From contig OY987226.1 in the NCBI GenBank assembly GCA_963920705.1, positions 17,889,600 to 17,953,599 on the forward strand: a stretch of DNA of 64,000 bases, in the 5' to 3' direction. The notes under the pieces are model-generated. The model was not told the DNA's origin and did not search any database. It saw nothing but the letters and a program-made list of their open reading frames with translations. Source of the DNA: Odiellus spinosus. Lineage: Eukaryota > Arthropoda > Arachnida > Opiliones > Phalangiidae. Positions within the stretch are counted from its first letter, which is position 1, and every line of letters starts with the position of its first letter. The position numbers and the translations under genes are program-made. Below are positions 1-11,617 of the stretch, one piece after another.

Positions 1-178
1 TTGAAACTAAACTTTTGTGCAGAGAAAAACGACAGGGTAATGAACGAAAATCTTCACTTTCATAACACTAACGATCGACCGAAGAAGGGCCTCGGCTCGA
101 AATGTCTCGTTAATGAAGTTTTTCATTCATTACCATGTCGTTTTCTCTATTGAAAAGCTTAATTTCCACTGTGACGCG
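1..178. mobile_element. Short palindromic element (family M), at the window edge
   Basis: The arms around GAGAAAAACGACAGGGTAAT (about 22-41) and its near-complement ending GTCGTTTTCTC (about 155) form an imperfect inverted repeat. It extends outward to about position 2 and 178 (GAAACTAAACTTTTG against the complement of AAAAGCTTAATTTC). The middle is about 60 bp. This is a MITE-like foldback; its left end may lie outside the window. No other copy was seen here and no target duplication can be read. Confidence 0.5.
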
Positions 179-1012
179 CGTACTAGTTGTACTATTAAAA
201 TAATGCTCATTTTGCGTAGTTTCGAATGGTCAGAGAGGTCGCCACCATTAGAAAATCGCAGTTTAGGAAAATCATAGTCCAAATTAGGCATTGCTAAATT
301 GGATAAAAAGATTGAATTTATCCGTATTTAGACTTTTTGTACCTTTTATCTTTAACATTCTGTTTAAAGAATAGAAATTGAAATTAAAATATTTAAGAGT
401 CGAGTTTCAGCGTCATCTAGTTTTTTTACGGAACACGATACCTTTTACTTCTTCTTATAAGTGTTTACCTTCAATTCGTGTTAATTGATTTCATTCACCC
501 TCCCTTTGAAGTATCTTTCGGTAACCCCAATCTTTGTATTCTAAATGAGGCTAATAAGAATCGGTTTTGGGTTGGTGGGTTTCTTGGGGATTGGTAACGG
601 GGGTAAATCGTTTAATGGTTTTGCAATAAGCGAAAGCGAACTGAATGACTGTGTTTTCTCTTTTTTGTTTTTCCCTCCGTTTCTCTCGGCTTGTGTCTTG
701 GCCATCATCAGATATTCGGATATGTCGGCGCCACTCCCTTTTCTTCCTTTATTTTTTCCATTTAGTTCGTGTGATGTAATTGATTTTTGCCGCTAAGCCA
801 TTCTTGTTCTCATAAATTCCAACGACGTTATTAACATTCGTTAAACTGATAATTAGGTTCGCACCGCGCGAGTCTCTCTTCCTTAACGCGCCAATCAGAA
901 TTATGCGAGGGGAAAATAATGGTTCGTTTGAAGGCGGGGCGAGGTTAAAGTTCAACTTATTTTTGACCGTGATGACAATATTGGTAATTTCATGGGCATA
1001 TTTGAATAAATA
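179..1012. other. Unassigned AT-rich DNA
   Basis: No repeat, RNA or exon-like signal was recognised. An 83-codon frame at 545-796 is rich in F, L and S from T-rich sequence and has no recognisable domain. I treat it as chance. Confidence 0.4.
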
Positions 1013-1735
1013 AATGACAGAGTATGAATTATATAGTTATGACAGTACATGACTTATGAATTATAAATTTATGACAGTGTATGAATTATGAATTATAAAT
1101 TCACGATATGAATTATAAATTCACGATATGAATTATAAATTTATGATATGAATTATAAATTCATGACAGGGTATAAATTATAAATTTATGACAGTGTATG
1201 AATACATTAATGACAGTATAAGAATAAATTAATGACAGTATAAGAATAAATTAATGACAGTATAAGAATAAATTAATGACAGTATAAGAATAAATTAATG
1301 ACAGTATAATAATAAATGAATGACAGTATAAGAATAAATTAATGACAGTATAAATTAATAAATTAATGACAGTATAAATTAATAAAATAATGACAGTATA
1401 AATTAATAAATTAATGACAGTATAAATTAATGACAGTATAAATGTATAAATTAATGACAGTATAAATGAATAAATTAATGACAGTATAAATTAATAAATT
1501 AATGACAGTATACGTGAATAAATTAATGACAGTATAAATTAATAAATTAATGACAGTATAAATTAATAAATTAATGACAGTATAAATTAATAAATTAATG
1601 ACAGTATAAATGAAATTAATGACAATATGAAATTAATGACCGTATAAATGAATAAATTAATGCACGTATATAAAACAATAATGACCATAAACTAATAAAT
1701 CAATTGGGAAGTAAATAAATAAATTAATGATGAAG
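1013..1735. repeat. 22-bp minisatellite array (TGACAGTATAAATTAATAAA type)
   Basis: About thirty degenerate copies of a unit near 22 bp built around AATGACAGTATAAG and AATAAATT. The left part (1013-1200) is a looser variant with TGAATTATAAATT. The most regular block is about 1210-1330; some units from 1340 on lack or gain a few bases. It contains no open coding sequence. This is ordinary slippage or unequal-exchange DNA. Confidence 0.9.
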
Positions 1736-2591
1736 AATATGAATAAATTACATTAAATAGGTGTTTAGGAATAAATATGATTGATGTTCGTAATTAATTC
1801 TTAGATATGTAGGAATATTTAACTGACGTATACGAATATTTCCATCGGGCCAAGTTATTTGTGAATAGTATTTGAACAAATTTATGGTGAATATATATAA
1901 ATAAATTCATGGTGAGTCCTAATATATACGCTTAAATTTACGGTCTGAATCCGAGTAGCGTATACTCGCGTAATACATGGCATGTCAAATGGGTTGATGA
2001 TTTTATAATGTCTTCTAAAATACCCATATACGGTTGATATGGGAATAAATCGGGGTTGGGCAATTGATAAGGAATCCATTCATTCCTCCCCCACTCTCGT
2101 CCCCTACCCACTTTCCAATGAAGCTTATCGGCCATTGGGAGAAGAATGGTGATCCGGAGAACAGGGGTGATGGGGGCGGAGCTCGGTTAATCTATAGAGC
2201 TCTTCAAAATTAAATCCTCATTACTCAATAATAATTGGCCTTGATTATCCTCTTTCCCAGCATAACGCCACTCGTAATTTCAAAATCCACCAGCCCATCT
2301 CTCTTTCTCCGCCTCCTTTCGCTATCAGTTCCGCTACAATGTATATTAAAGTTCAAAAACGAGAAAAAGATGGAAAGGTGGTTTGGGTTAGAATACGTCG
2401 ATTCACCCTATAAAGGCGAATGAAGATACGTCTTGATGGGAGCTAAGGGTATCAGGTATAGTCCGTCAAAGGGAAAGAATTGTATTCACATTTAAAAATC
2501 GAGTTTATGGATATTTCAGTTCTCCCACTTGTTCACTAGTTTCACTAAACATCACTGTAATTTTGCTGGGTCACTAAACCACCCTATAATC
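1736..2591. other. Unassigned AT-rich DNA
   Basis: Nothing recognised. Overlapping minus-strand frames of about 65 codons (1882-2135) and one plus-strand frame (2235-2423) have no domain-like composition and no splice context that I can support. Confidence 0.4.
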
Positions 2592-2830
2592 TTAGAAATA
2601 AAATTAAAAATAGGCTTAGCTTGATTCATGGAGATCATGATTGTCTTCGCATTGAAGGGTCAGCTACCAATCGAATGTTATTTGAAGTCTCATAGAGATC
2701 TCGCTTTAGCTCATTGGTCGATGACCCAGTAATGCGAAGTAATTCAGGATTTCCATGAGCCCTGCTAAGCCTATTTTTCGGGTAAGTTTTAAATTTACTT
2801 CTAGTTGTATATTGATTTGTGTTAAATTAA
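2592..2830. mobile_element. Family A palindromic MITE, central part only (copy A1)
   Basis: The copy contains the family A inner arms: AATAGGCTTAGCTTGATTCA on the left and GCTAAGCCTATTTTTCGGGT on the right, each next to a GAAATAAA/TTTATTTC-like segment. The outer arms with AAAGGGAGAATGC are missing or unrecognisable. The centre (GGGTCAGCTACCAATCG and its near-complement) is the same variant seen in copies near 47.2, 57.9 and 58.7 kb. It is probably one of the older copies. Confidence 0.8.
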
Positions 2831-4310
2831 CCCGCATTAATTTCTGATAATTTGTAGCGATTGTTTTATTTTGTAAGTTACCTAACTGTTTTCTATGGTA
2901 AAATTATAATTACCATCTGTGATTTGCAATTAGTTACTTAAAATTATTGAAACTAAATTCAAGATTAATCAAATCCATGGATATTTCTTTTACTATCTCT
3001 ATTTAATTACGCCTTTGACGTTATTCGACGTTTCTTAATGAAAATAATTGATGCTGTGATGTTAGTTAGATTTCGAGATAGCTGCGGATACTGAGATTCG
3101 TAATTTACATCATTACATGTATTAAGCCTAGGTTAGTGCGCGATAAGGGTTTATCCTTGTTAGAGTATTATTGATAACGTCTCGATCATAAATGTCGGAT
3201 CAAAAAAGAAATTCCCATAAATTATACCTTCCCTCGATATTATCCAATCAGATCTCTTCATTTTTAAAACCCGCGTGGCTAGCTATACGATAGGGCGAGA
3301 AGGTGGGTCAATTTTTTTATTTTCCACTATGATCCATCATCGAAAGAGTTATCAAAGATATTTACTCAACTTAAGATCAAACTAGAAAGGAATCAATCTT
3401 AGAATAGAGCGGATACGAACCTAGACAACTCCGTATCTCTGTAAGAAATGGAGTATCTAAGGCAAATCCTGAATTCAAAGCGCTGTGAACTTAAAATGAA
3501 ACTTAAAGGTACAGACCGGGATAAAAAAAAGTGTGTCTTAAATTATAGAGCGTATATTAAAACGACTAATATCATATCGCAAAAAATTTAATTGTTTGTA
3601 GATATTAAGATATTTACGTTTATTATAAGCAAAAAGTGATCTCTAGTGAACGCCATTTTAGTTTTTTCATACCCTTTCGATGCCTGCTGAGGATCGGCTT
3701 CGCCGATTGGTTTATTTCTCACCTAAAGTCACTTGACTCTAGCTGAAAATAGATGTGGGTATAAGCGCGCTCAATTTCTTTAGAGTCAAATAAGATATGC
3801 CGGGCCGAAACATATAGGCTACTTCCGAAGGATCCCGCGCGCGAACACTAACCCGAAGGTCGGTCGGCCAGCTGAGCTAGTAGTAGTCAGTACTAGGTAT
3901 TAACCGAGTCTTAAGTTGATTTGAAGAATTAGAAGGTAAGAACTAAACTGCATTCATTAATTACGCAATTAGGCATGTTTTCGTAGAAAGTTAGAAATCA
4001 CAATCACAAAATTACGGGTCTTCTTACGAAGTTACGAACAGACGATCCGACTGCAGCCGACTCGAATGGCCTTCGTTTAGCGAATCTTTATTGGGTGACT
4101 TAAAGGCCAATCATTGAAGCGGATCCTTATTTTTAAAACTCGAAATGCCGGGAAGCAAATATGGCGTTCTTCTAGGAACGTAAATTTCGGTTTTAAAATG
4201 ATATTTATAAATTAACCAAGACTTAAATCACTATAATGTGTTTTGATTTGTAGGTTTTTAAGCATGCTCTTTCCAATGGAAGTACTTTTAAAGTTGGGTT
4301 GCCTTGCCCT
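2831..4310. other. Unassigned DNA
   Basis: Mostly featureless AT-rich sequence. A GC-richer patch near 3790-3890 has a weak tRNA A-box look on the minus strand, but I do not accept it as a tRNA or SINE (see rejected items). Confidence 0.4.
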
Positions 4311-4810
4311 TTAAAGGGAAACTCTGCGCTAAAAATGGAAGTTTTTGAATTTATTTTTGGAATCATCATGCCAAAAAACATATTTGATCATTTGTTCACA
4401 ATTTTAAGAGACGTTTTTGGTGTTGAAATGAATTGCTAAAGTTTGGTAAAATTTAAATAAAAGTAAATATAAATTCGGACCAATATTATTATTTCAGCCT
4501 TAAACATTGCTTGTAATGTCCTAACATTAAAAGAATAGGCCATCGTATGATGTCCAAGATTTTAAGCATCAAACGCCGGCCTATTCTTTTAATGTTAGGA
4601 CATTGCAAGCGTTGTTGATGGCTGAAATAATATGATTGGCTCGATTTTATACTACACTTAGATTCAAACTTAGACAAACTTTAGAAATTAATTAAAACAC
4701 CAAAAACGTGTCTAAAAATTGTGAAAAAATTTGGAGTACGTTTTTTGGCACGGTGATTCCGAAAATAAATACAAAAGCTGTTCCATTTTTAGCTCCAAGT
4801 TTCCCTTTAA
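4311..4810. mobile_element. Family E foldback MITE, full length (copy E1)
   Basis: It starts TTAAAGGGAAAC and ends AAGTTTCCCTTTAA, about 500 bp in all. The two arms are complementary almost throughout: CTAAAAATGGAAG...AATCATCATGCCAAAA on the left matches TTTTGGCACGGTGATTCC...CCATTTTTAG on the right. A tighter central hairpin (about 4497-4625) carries CAGCCTTAAACATTGCTTGT and its complement. TTAA at both ends suits a piggyBac-like TTAA target, although a TA target cannot be excluded. It has no coding capacity, so it must depend on a transposase from elsewhere. This is the best reference copy of the family here. Confidence 0.85.
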
Positions 4811-6611
4811 TAGTTCACTTTAAATTGGCAGCGTGAACAAAGATAGGCTACACGCTATCTCTATCGTTATTATACTCATATTTTAAGAAGAAGATAGCTT
4901 CGCACGTGCAGAAAATTGAAAGTGATACCATACCCAAAAAAGTTTAAAATTGAACACAATTTTTTTTATCATTTTTCAGCGAGTGCAAAAGCAGACATCC
5001 TTTTAAACTAATGGTTTGTTTACCTATATAGGCCTAACTTTGAGTGTATTACCAAATAACGTTCATTAACAATACCCATGGTCCAATTCGCTCCAAAGTT
5101 AAGCGGTAACTTAGGTTTATATAACTAAGAATTATTATAAGTATCTTGATAGTGTGTATATAGAAAGGATAGGTTTATAGAATTCCTCGTGGTTTGATTT
5201 CGGTTTGAATGTTATGGTATAAGGGGCAGGTCAGATCGCGTGTCTTCTTGAAACCTAAAAACCCTAATTCCGCTCGACTCGCGGTTTTCCCCGGGCTGAT
5301 ATCATCTTAGTTATATACGGTTGAAATCGGGCGGAGAATTCTGTTGGTACGAAGCCATTTTCTTAGGTCTAACTGTATTAGAAAATATTAGGGTTAACTT
5401 AGCTTAAAGTGTAATGACCTTACTGACTTAGATGGAGATTTGGGTTTGTCGGACAACGCCTCGAGAGCTGAGGATATAAAGACGGTTTCTTGACTCTGGC
5501 ATCATATGGGGTTAAAGTTCATCTTATTCTTGGCAATTATAGTCAAGTCCACCTTTATTTGACAGCAATCTCGAAGCTAAAACTTCCCTATATGTCTAAG
5601 TAAACAAATCTTAGAGATAACGGGTTCCTAGCTCTTATATATAACTGATGTCCAATAATCTTGAAAATTGATTGTTATAGTGGAGAACTAGTCCAACTAA
5701 AACTTTTAAAACCTTGCGGCTATTTTGACCATAATATATATACCTTTTCTATTTAACTATATATAAATTGAATTTGACAGACTTTTCATTTTGATTCGAG
5801 GTTCAAATATGAATTATCTACTATTATTATACATCTGGAGTTTAGAGTTCTGCAGCTTGGGTAAACTTCTTATTGATAAAATATTCTTAATTAATTACTC
5901 AACTCCCTATGCAACTGATTTTACTTCTCGTCGCGTCGGTGTAGATTCTATCCGAGATCGGAAATCTGGCCGGATACAATTATGCGTTTAAAAGATGCGC
6001 AAATGCTTTAAATAAATTAAATTGGTTTGCGAGGACGCGAGCGAAATGAAAATCTTTGGTATGTCAAAGAATTTTGCGTCGTTAGCGAAGAAAATCACGT
6101 AGTTTGGACCTTCAGACTCGAGCTAATCCTTCGGAAAGACTAAACAATAGTAATTAATTTTTATTGGCTATGGCTATATCACGTGAGAGAAATGCGGGAT
6201 AGCCAGTCTAGTCCTTGACCTTTTGTTCTTTAAGTTATATTAAGTTAAAACCGATTTTTCTATGAAATTAAAGGCCCTTTCTAAGATTTTATTCAAAGTA
6301 TATATCAGGCTTGGTCTATATATAGCTTCAGTATTAGTTTAATTTGGTCCCTTGGCTATATGGATTCTTATCGTGTAATTTAATATTATGATGTTTATGA
6401 AACTTTTCATATTTTCGCTGGCGGTCTTTGTCTCCATAACTAAATTTAATTATATATAGCTTTCATACGGCACTTGAAGGGCTATGGACTCGTTTTTCGA
6501 AGAAAAAGTTAAATTCAAATTGGACTTTAAAATATCATTATTATTCAATAATAAAAACGGCTAGGGAAAATGTATTATTTTGGAATCTGGAAACTAATAT
6601 CGACATTTTGA
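4811..6611. other. Unassigned DNA
   Basis: No repeat copy, RNA gene or convincing exon seen. The 66-codon frame at 5791-5991 has no recognisable domain. Confidence 0.4.
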
Positions 6612-6852
6612 CTACAGCTACGTTTACACTAGCGGATCTCTTGAATCGATTTTAATCGATAGAATCAAACCGATATTTAAATCGCTCGTGATCGATTTAA
6701 AGCGTTTCAAAACGTTTCGCTAGAGTCGTGTGAACAGGATTTTATTTGATTCGATTTCCCGAAACTGCTTAAAACGATTCCTGGTCATTTGAATATCGAT
6801 TTGATTTTACCGTTTCAAATCGATTAAGAAATGCTAGTGTGACCTTGGCTAT
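6612..6852 (+). mobile_element. Family B MITE (copy B1), internally shortened
   Basis: The left end reads ACAGCTACGTTTACACTAG and the right end ATGCTAGTGTGACC, a diverged pair of the family B terminal inverted repeats. The inside keeps the family words GTTTCAAAACGTTTCGCTAG, GTCGTGTGAACAGG and the right-half block TGAATATCGATTTGATTTTA. The middle of the consensus (the CTACAATAAATCGATTTATA block) is missing. It is flanked by TA on both sides, consistent with a TA target. Confidence 0.8.
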
Positions 6853-6888
6853 ATTTTCTTTATAAAACTGATTTATTAGAGTTTAGTC

Positions 6889-6995
6889 TGTAAGTTGTTG
6901 AAGCTAAACCAATTTGAAACTGGTTCCCGAAGCAGTTTCAAGAAATCGATTGAAGTAGATTCAAGAAAAACGGTTTCCCGTTCAAGTCCTAGGCA
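6889..6995 (-). mobile_element. Family B fragment, inverted
   Basis: The segment GAAACTGGTTCCCGAAGCAG through AAAAACGGTTTCCCG is the complement of the family B middle and left block (CTGCTTCGGGAACCAGTTTC). Both termini are absent. It lies about 40 bp from copy B1 in the opposite direction, so the pair may derive from a rearranged double insertion. Confidence 0.75.
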
Positions 6996-7006
6996 CTCTC
7001 ACTGTA

Positions 7007-7049
7007 GAGGCTAGTGAAGCACTTTTCGGCGAAGTGCTTTGGTAGCCTT
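7007..7049. other. Short strong hairpin
   Basis: The arms AAGCACTT (7017-7024) and AAGTGCTT (7032-7039) pair perfectly around a 7-base loop TTCGGCG. The stem continues outward through two wobble pairs, one mismatch and then the GGCTA/TAGCC pairs, about 18 pairs in all. It could be a transcribed structured RNA or the core of a decayed foldback element. No expression evidence is available. Confidence 0.5.
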
Positions 7050-8108
7050 CCACTGTATTACACCTTGCGAAGTAGTCCCACGACTGGCTAGTATCATCGC
7101 AGATATATATACCATTATTTCGGCGACGAAATTGAAACGTCATCATTAAGAACTAACCTCTATCGTTATAAGTGCGCGTGATTCCTTTTACTATCGAAAC
7201 GAGAGTTAAAAAACCTCCGCAGTGGCGCGATATCGATTTGGCACCATTCAATCGTGACCTCATTCGGATACTACTGAATTTAACTGTAAATAAATTCTAC
7301 GCAAGATAGCTGCGCAAAACCGGATGTGTTCGCTAGCTTTAAAAAATGATATCTTTATATAAAAACATTTCTTTTGGAGTCCATAACTCTTTAAATATTA
7401 GAAATATAGACATATAGGTGTTGACCTAATTCCTTAGGCGAGCGGAAAATCTTGCATAAACTCTGGTCGCTTTCCGCTGGGATTAAGCTAATGATCCGAA
7501 GCTCTGTATAAAGTCTAAAACTTCCTTTAAAAGTTCTAACAAACTTGAAGCTAGTTTACGCCAAAATTGAAGTTTTCAAAATCTCCCCGGGGACCCAACG
7601 CCTTCCCTTACGTTTGTTATTATTGTACGGTTTAACCGGAGCGAAAACCGACGCGGATTAATACATAATGTCTCAATTCGATAGAAATGAAAATAGTTTT
7701 GTCAACGAGATTTGATCAGGAAATATCTAAGAACCACTTTTATGTCTATGGAGTTTAACATTTTGTATTATTCCGCGTTAGTATAAAATTTTGGCTTCTC
7801 TTTATATTTGACAATGAACAAAACTGTTGTTTGTCGTAAACCAGCTTGTGAGCCTGTGTTGATACAGACGTCTAGCCAAGCGAAATACCTAAAGTCTTTT
7901 CATTAATCAGAATTTATGTTTCTTAAAGAAATCCAGATATTTACTAGACACTTATTGTGGATTATATAGGGCTGTAAAATTTGTTGTACATAATCTTACT
8001 AATGAGGTCGAAAACGTCCAAAATAGATTTTGAACTCTAGGCATATTTTAAACTTAAGAATTTTTAGTATAGTTATATTAATTCGTGTTGTTAATGGAAT
8101 TTTGATTA
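7050..8108. other. Unassigned DNA
   Basis: Nothing recognised. AT-rich, with no frame longer than about 60 codons. Confidence 0.4.
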
Positions 8109-8910
8109 ATGGAAAACTTGGAGCTAAAAATGTAACAGCTTTTGAATTTATTTTCGGAATCACCATGTTTGAGAATTAGCAAACAATTATAGACACTCGT
8201 TTTTGGTTTTTAGATTAATTTTTTTTGGTTAAGTTTTAATAAAAGTAAGTAAGGCAGGCGTTAGATTACCCATTAGGGTTGGGATATGTCCATGGTGTGT
8301 ATACGTCAATGTTCTGGTGTATCGGAGGAGGGGGTGGATATATATGGGGGTTTCGTGGGGCTTTCCAATAATATGATGGATGAGTTGGTTGAAGCTGCTA
8401 TAGTGAGACTGCAAATTAGAAAATGTACCTTGGCCAACCCCTTCAATACAATAGAGAAAAAAAAAAGCTCTTTTTCTTTCTCTCTTTTGACTCTTGAAGC
8501 ATCGAACTCCATCGGTTCGGAAGAGGCCTACCGCAATTCTTTCTTTTCTTCCCGATTTCACTCAATTTTGGATTTCTCTCTCACTCTCTTTTCCCCTTTG
8601 AGCCCGCCTCCTGATGCCCCACCCCTCAATTGAGTTCTTGTATAATTCTATAACTGTTGATATGTCTTTGGCACAATGTATGGTAAATCCACTATATCTG
8701 ATGGACACGTCCATCAATGAATTTGAAAATGTTCTCCAAAATGTTGAAAAGAATTTTATACTTTCTTCACGTATACATTCAAACTTAACTAAACTTAAGA
8801 AATTAATTTAACCACCTAAAACATGTCTAAAAATTGTGAAAAAATTCTCGAATACGTTTTTTTGGCATGGTAATTTCGAAAATAAATATAAAAGCTGTTC
8901 CATTTTTAGC
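8109..8910. mobile_element. Family E copy (E2) with a 530-bp unrelated centre
   Basis: The outer left arm (8109-8246, GGAGCTAAAAATGTAACAGC through AATAAAAGTAAG) and the outer right arm (8775-8910, ending CCATTTTTAGC) match family E copies. The usual central hairpin is replaced by about 530 bp of other sequence. That insert carries a 115-codon plus-strand frame (8286-8633) whose first half has a mixed, protein-like composition and whose second half is low-complexity S, F, L and P. It could be a larger relative, captured host DNA, or two unlinked half copies. I recognise no protein family in the insert. Confidence 0.65.
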
Positions 8911-9092
8911 ACATATGGAATGGTGGACGTCTGCGAAGCAATCATATGTATGTTTTTTTTTTTGTCACTCCCATCAGCAAATGTCAATTTAAGAGAGCCA
9001 ATAATATATTTATAAAGTTTTGAATAGCTCTTGGAATACAGCAAAGGCAATATATTTTGAATATTCAGTCTATATTTATATATAAATTCTAG

Positions 9093-9335
9093 AAAACTCC
9101 TTTCCTATAATTTTCCAGGCCTTTCTAGAACTTTCCAGACCTTTCTAGAACTTTCCAGACCTTTCTAGAAGTTCCCAGCCCTTTCTTGAAGTTTCCAGTC
9201 CTTTCTAGAAGTTTCCAGACCTTTTAAGATTTTCCAGACCTTTCTATAGAGCTTTCAAGCTCTTTCCAGAATTTTCTTGACCTCTCCAGACTCTTCTGGA
9301 ACCTTGTGGAAAAAATTAGGGACATACGCACCTAC
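9093..9335 (-). repeat. TTCTAGAA-type dispersed minisatellite (family F, copy 1)
   Basis: About ten copies of a unit near 20 bp (CTTTCTAGAACTTTCCAGAC) that degenerate toward 9300. The right edge reads GGAAAAAATTAGGGACATACG and matches the edge of the copy ending at 44788. On the minus strand it starts with a GCGTATGTCCC-type edge followed by GGTTCCAGAAGAGTCTGG, as in the copy at 23.9 kb. This suggests a mobile or dispersed repeat rather than local slippage alone. Confidence 0.8.
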
Positions 9336-10082
9336 GGAAATTGTAAATTAATAGTGTTTGATGATTTCTGATTTGACATTTTTTAATAAATGTATCCCTA
9401 GTCCTTTAAATCCTCGAATTTCCAAGCTTACTATCGAATTACTTCGTGCTTACCTATAGGAGTCTATTCTTACTCTATATAGTAAAATAAGCGTAGAGAT
9501 AACTAATAAAAGAACTTCAAACGAAGTATTAAAACGAGTTGAAAAATATTACGAAGGAGCGGGCCCAGAAATATTATCATTATTATTAGTGTTATTATTA
9601 TTCCACGAAGCGTATAGAGAACTCAAACCCGCTGTTGTTAAAATGCGGGAAAATGCTTGAAGATAAGCTTGTTTGTTTTAAAAGGAGAAAATATAGAGCT
9701 ATAACTATTGAAGATTACAGTACGGGCAAAGTTACAGTTATCTAGCTCTTATCAGTACCGTCAAAAGTTTTAAATTTATTCCAGAAAAGTAAATAACGGG
9801 TCATTTGCATAACGATTTAAGCAAGCTGCAAATTGCGCACCAAGCTCGAACCGGTGCTAAACTAAAAATTTGCTACCACCCCTTACACGTCGCTGATTTG
9901 GACTTTTCTAGCTCGATTCTCGATATTTTGAGTCAGAAATTCTCTGACTATAGCTGTTAGATTGTGTAGAATCAATCGGCTGCCCTCTTAAACGCCAAAA
10001 TTTAAAGTAGATATGCTAGCGGACTCGATTCGGGCGATTATTCAAATTTATCTCGCGTCAAACCCCAAAGTTTAATCTTTAG
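9336..10082. repeat. Mostly unassigned; diverged dispersed repeat at about 9730-9960
   Basis: Words such as CGTCAAAAGTTT, TTATTCCAGAAAA and TCGATATTTTGAGTC recur, loosely, near 27.25 kb and 21.17 kb. The similarity is patchy, so boundaries and family cannot be set. No coding signal. Confidence 0.3.
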
Positions 10083-10492
10083 AAATTTAAAATTTCGTGA
10101 GGCTCTTTTACATACGCGTGACGTCGGTTTTACTTTTCATTTCAATGTGCTCCCTTAGTATAGAAATAGAAATCGGCATTTCATATGCGAAAAAATCTCC
10201 AAATTGGAAAATTCCAACGGAATTTGCTTCAAATAATCTGAATTCAACAACTGTGGAAGTAAATTTATAATGCCTTAAGTCCACTTTTTATTGAATTTTT
10301 ATTCTTTTATTTTGGTGGAATTCAGAAGGTATTTTCCAATTTAAACCATTTTTGACTAAATTAGAAGATTTTTCCTCGTTGGGAAAGCATATTTCTTTCG
10401 TTACTCTATGAGAGCACATTGAAATGAAGAGTAAAACCGACGTCACGCGTTTTAAAAACAGCCTTGCGAATTTCTTCAATTTCTTAAGATAA
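10083..10492. mobile_element. Family I inverted-repeat element (copy I1)
   Basis: The left arm carries ACGCGTGACGTCGGTTTTAC followed by TTTCATTTCAATGTGCTC. The right arm carries the complement, GAGCACATTGAAATGAAGAG then AAAACCGACGTCACGCGT. The arms span about 170 bp each with a short AT-rich centre, and are outwardly bounded by GCGAATTTCTTCAATTTC-like sequence. It is non-coding; the 63-codon minus frame inside follows the arm and is incidental. No target duplication was identified. Confidence 0.8.
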
Positions 10493-11124
10493 AATTCGCA
10501 AGCTTGACGAATTAAGTTGTTTGTCTAGGTTATTTTTGCCTAAATAATGCTACGCTACTGACGAAGGCGTTAAGTACTTTTCTCGAATAGGTTATAAACT
10601 TTTGGTATCGTTTAAATTCTAGATAACCCCTATACGAGGACCTATATGGCTGCCTTACGTCTTACTGAAAAATTCAACTGAATTTGATTAGAAAATTTTC
10701 TTTATTGTAAGTTTTCAATGACGTTGAAACGGAGGAGCATTAATACAATACGTCAAATTTCATACGTATTAAAATAGTTCTTATAAACATCTGGTTATCT
10801 ATAAGATGAAGCGTAGCTGCGTGGTTAATTCGAGGGGCTAAGGGCGGGACATATCCGTTTTGAAGTTTGGTATAGAGTAAAGGAAACAAAAGGAGACTTA
10901 GCTATAAGAGAGGAAAGGTTGCCAAGATGAGAGTAGTTTACTCTATGCTGACAGGGAGAGGATTTGGCCCCCTTCGTTTAGTATGCAAAAGTGTTCCGGT
11001 TCAACGACAAAGACCATTCCCGAGAGTATATTCACCCAAGTACATATATATCCTGTTGGCTACCTTGTTTAGGTGAGACAATAGAGTTTAAAGTGACGTT
11101 GCCCCCGAATTGACTCTGATTACT
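10493..11124. other. Unassigned DNA
   Basis: No feature recognised. Confidence 0.4.
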
Positions 11125-11280
11125 ATCATATAAACCAAATGAAAAAAACTTGAATTTAATAAAATGGAAAATACCTTAAATTTGGTCCCCTTTTGCTGAA
11201 TTCAGATATTTTTATTTGGACCATTTTTGACAAATTGAAGATTTTCCTCTTTGGGTAAAGCCGGGTTTTCAATCAAGTTT

Positions 11281-11335
11281 TTTTTTTTATGATTATTGAT
11301 TCCTTATCGTTTAAATAGGCCTAATCCACAATCAA

Positions 11336-11371
<36 letters not shown>

Positions 11372-11617
11372 CTAGAAATAAATTTAAAACTTACCGTAAA
11401 AATAGGCTTAGCTGGATTCATGGAGATCCTGCATTCTCCATATAAGAGCCATCGATCTATGTCATTGGTCGCTTATCCTTATTTGGGGAGTTAACGTGAT
11501 GGTAAGTTTTAAATTTATTTCTAGTTTTATATTTGTTTACTGGTGCATTAATACAAACAATTTAAACGCTAAGGAATCGACAAAAAATGACATGTTGTTA
11601 GGTTGCAGTCTCCCTTC
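11281..11617. mobile_element. Family A palindromic MITE (copy A2), inserted in family I
   Basis: It begins at the ATTGATTCCTTATCGTTTAAA block (the outermost left end is eroded into a T-run) and ends GTTAGGTTGCAGTCTCCCTT, close to the family end. The inner arms AATAGGCTTAGCTGGATTCA and the outer right arm are present, but the palindrome centre is shortened. An AAT microsatellite (11338-11371) has grown in the left arm where other copies have a short A-rich stretch. Confidence 0.8.
11338..11371. repeat. (AAT)n microsatellite
   Basis: About eleven uninterrupted AAT units inside the left arm of the family A copy. The position corresponds to the A-rich linker of other copies, so it grew after insertion. 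Confidence 0.95.

Noticed and set aside
1013-1735. Possible CRISPR-like array of regular repeats
   Set aside because: The units are contiguous with no unique spacers, and the setting is eukaryotic.
3790-3885. tRNA-like or tRNA-derived SINE head on the minus strand (TAGCTCAGCTGGCC, then GTTCGCGCGCGGGATCC)
   Set aside because: The A-box resemblance is fair, but the B-box region has extra bases, no cloverleaf could be drawn, and no second copy or SINE tail was seen.
8286-8633. 115-codon frame, partly protein-like
   Set aside because: No family recognised, the second half is low complexity, and overlapping frames exist on the other strand. Noted only as part of the E2 insert.
9093-9335. Heat-shock element cluster, because TTCTAGAA resembles nGAAnnTTCn sites
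   Set aside because: The words come from a degenerate tandem unit found at three loci. No promoter context was seen.
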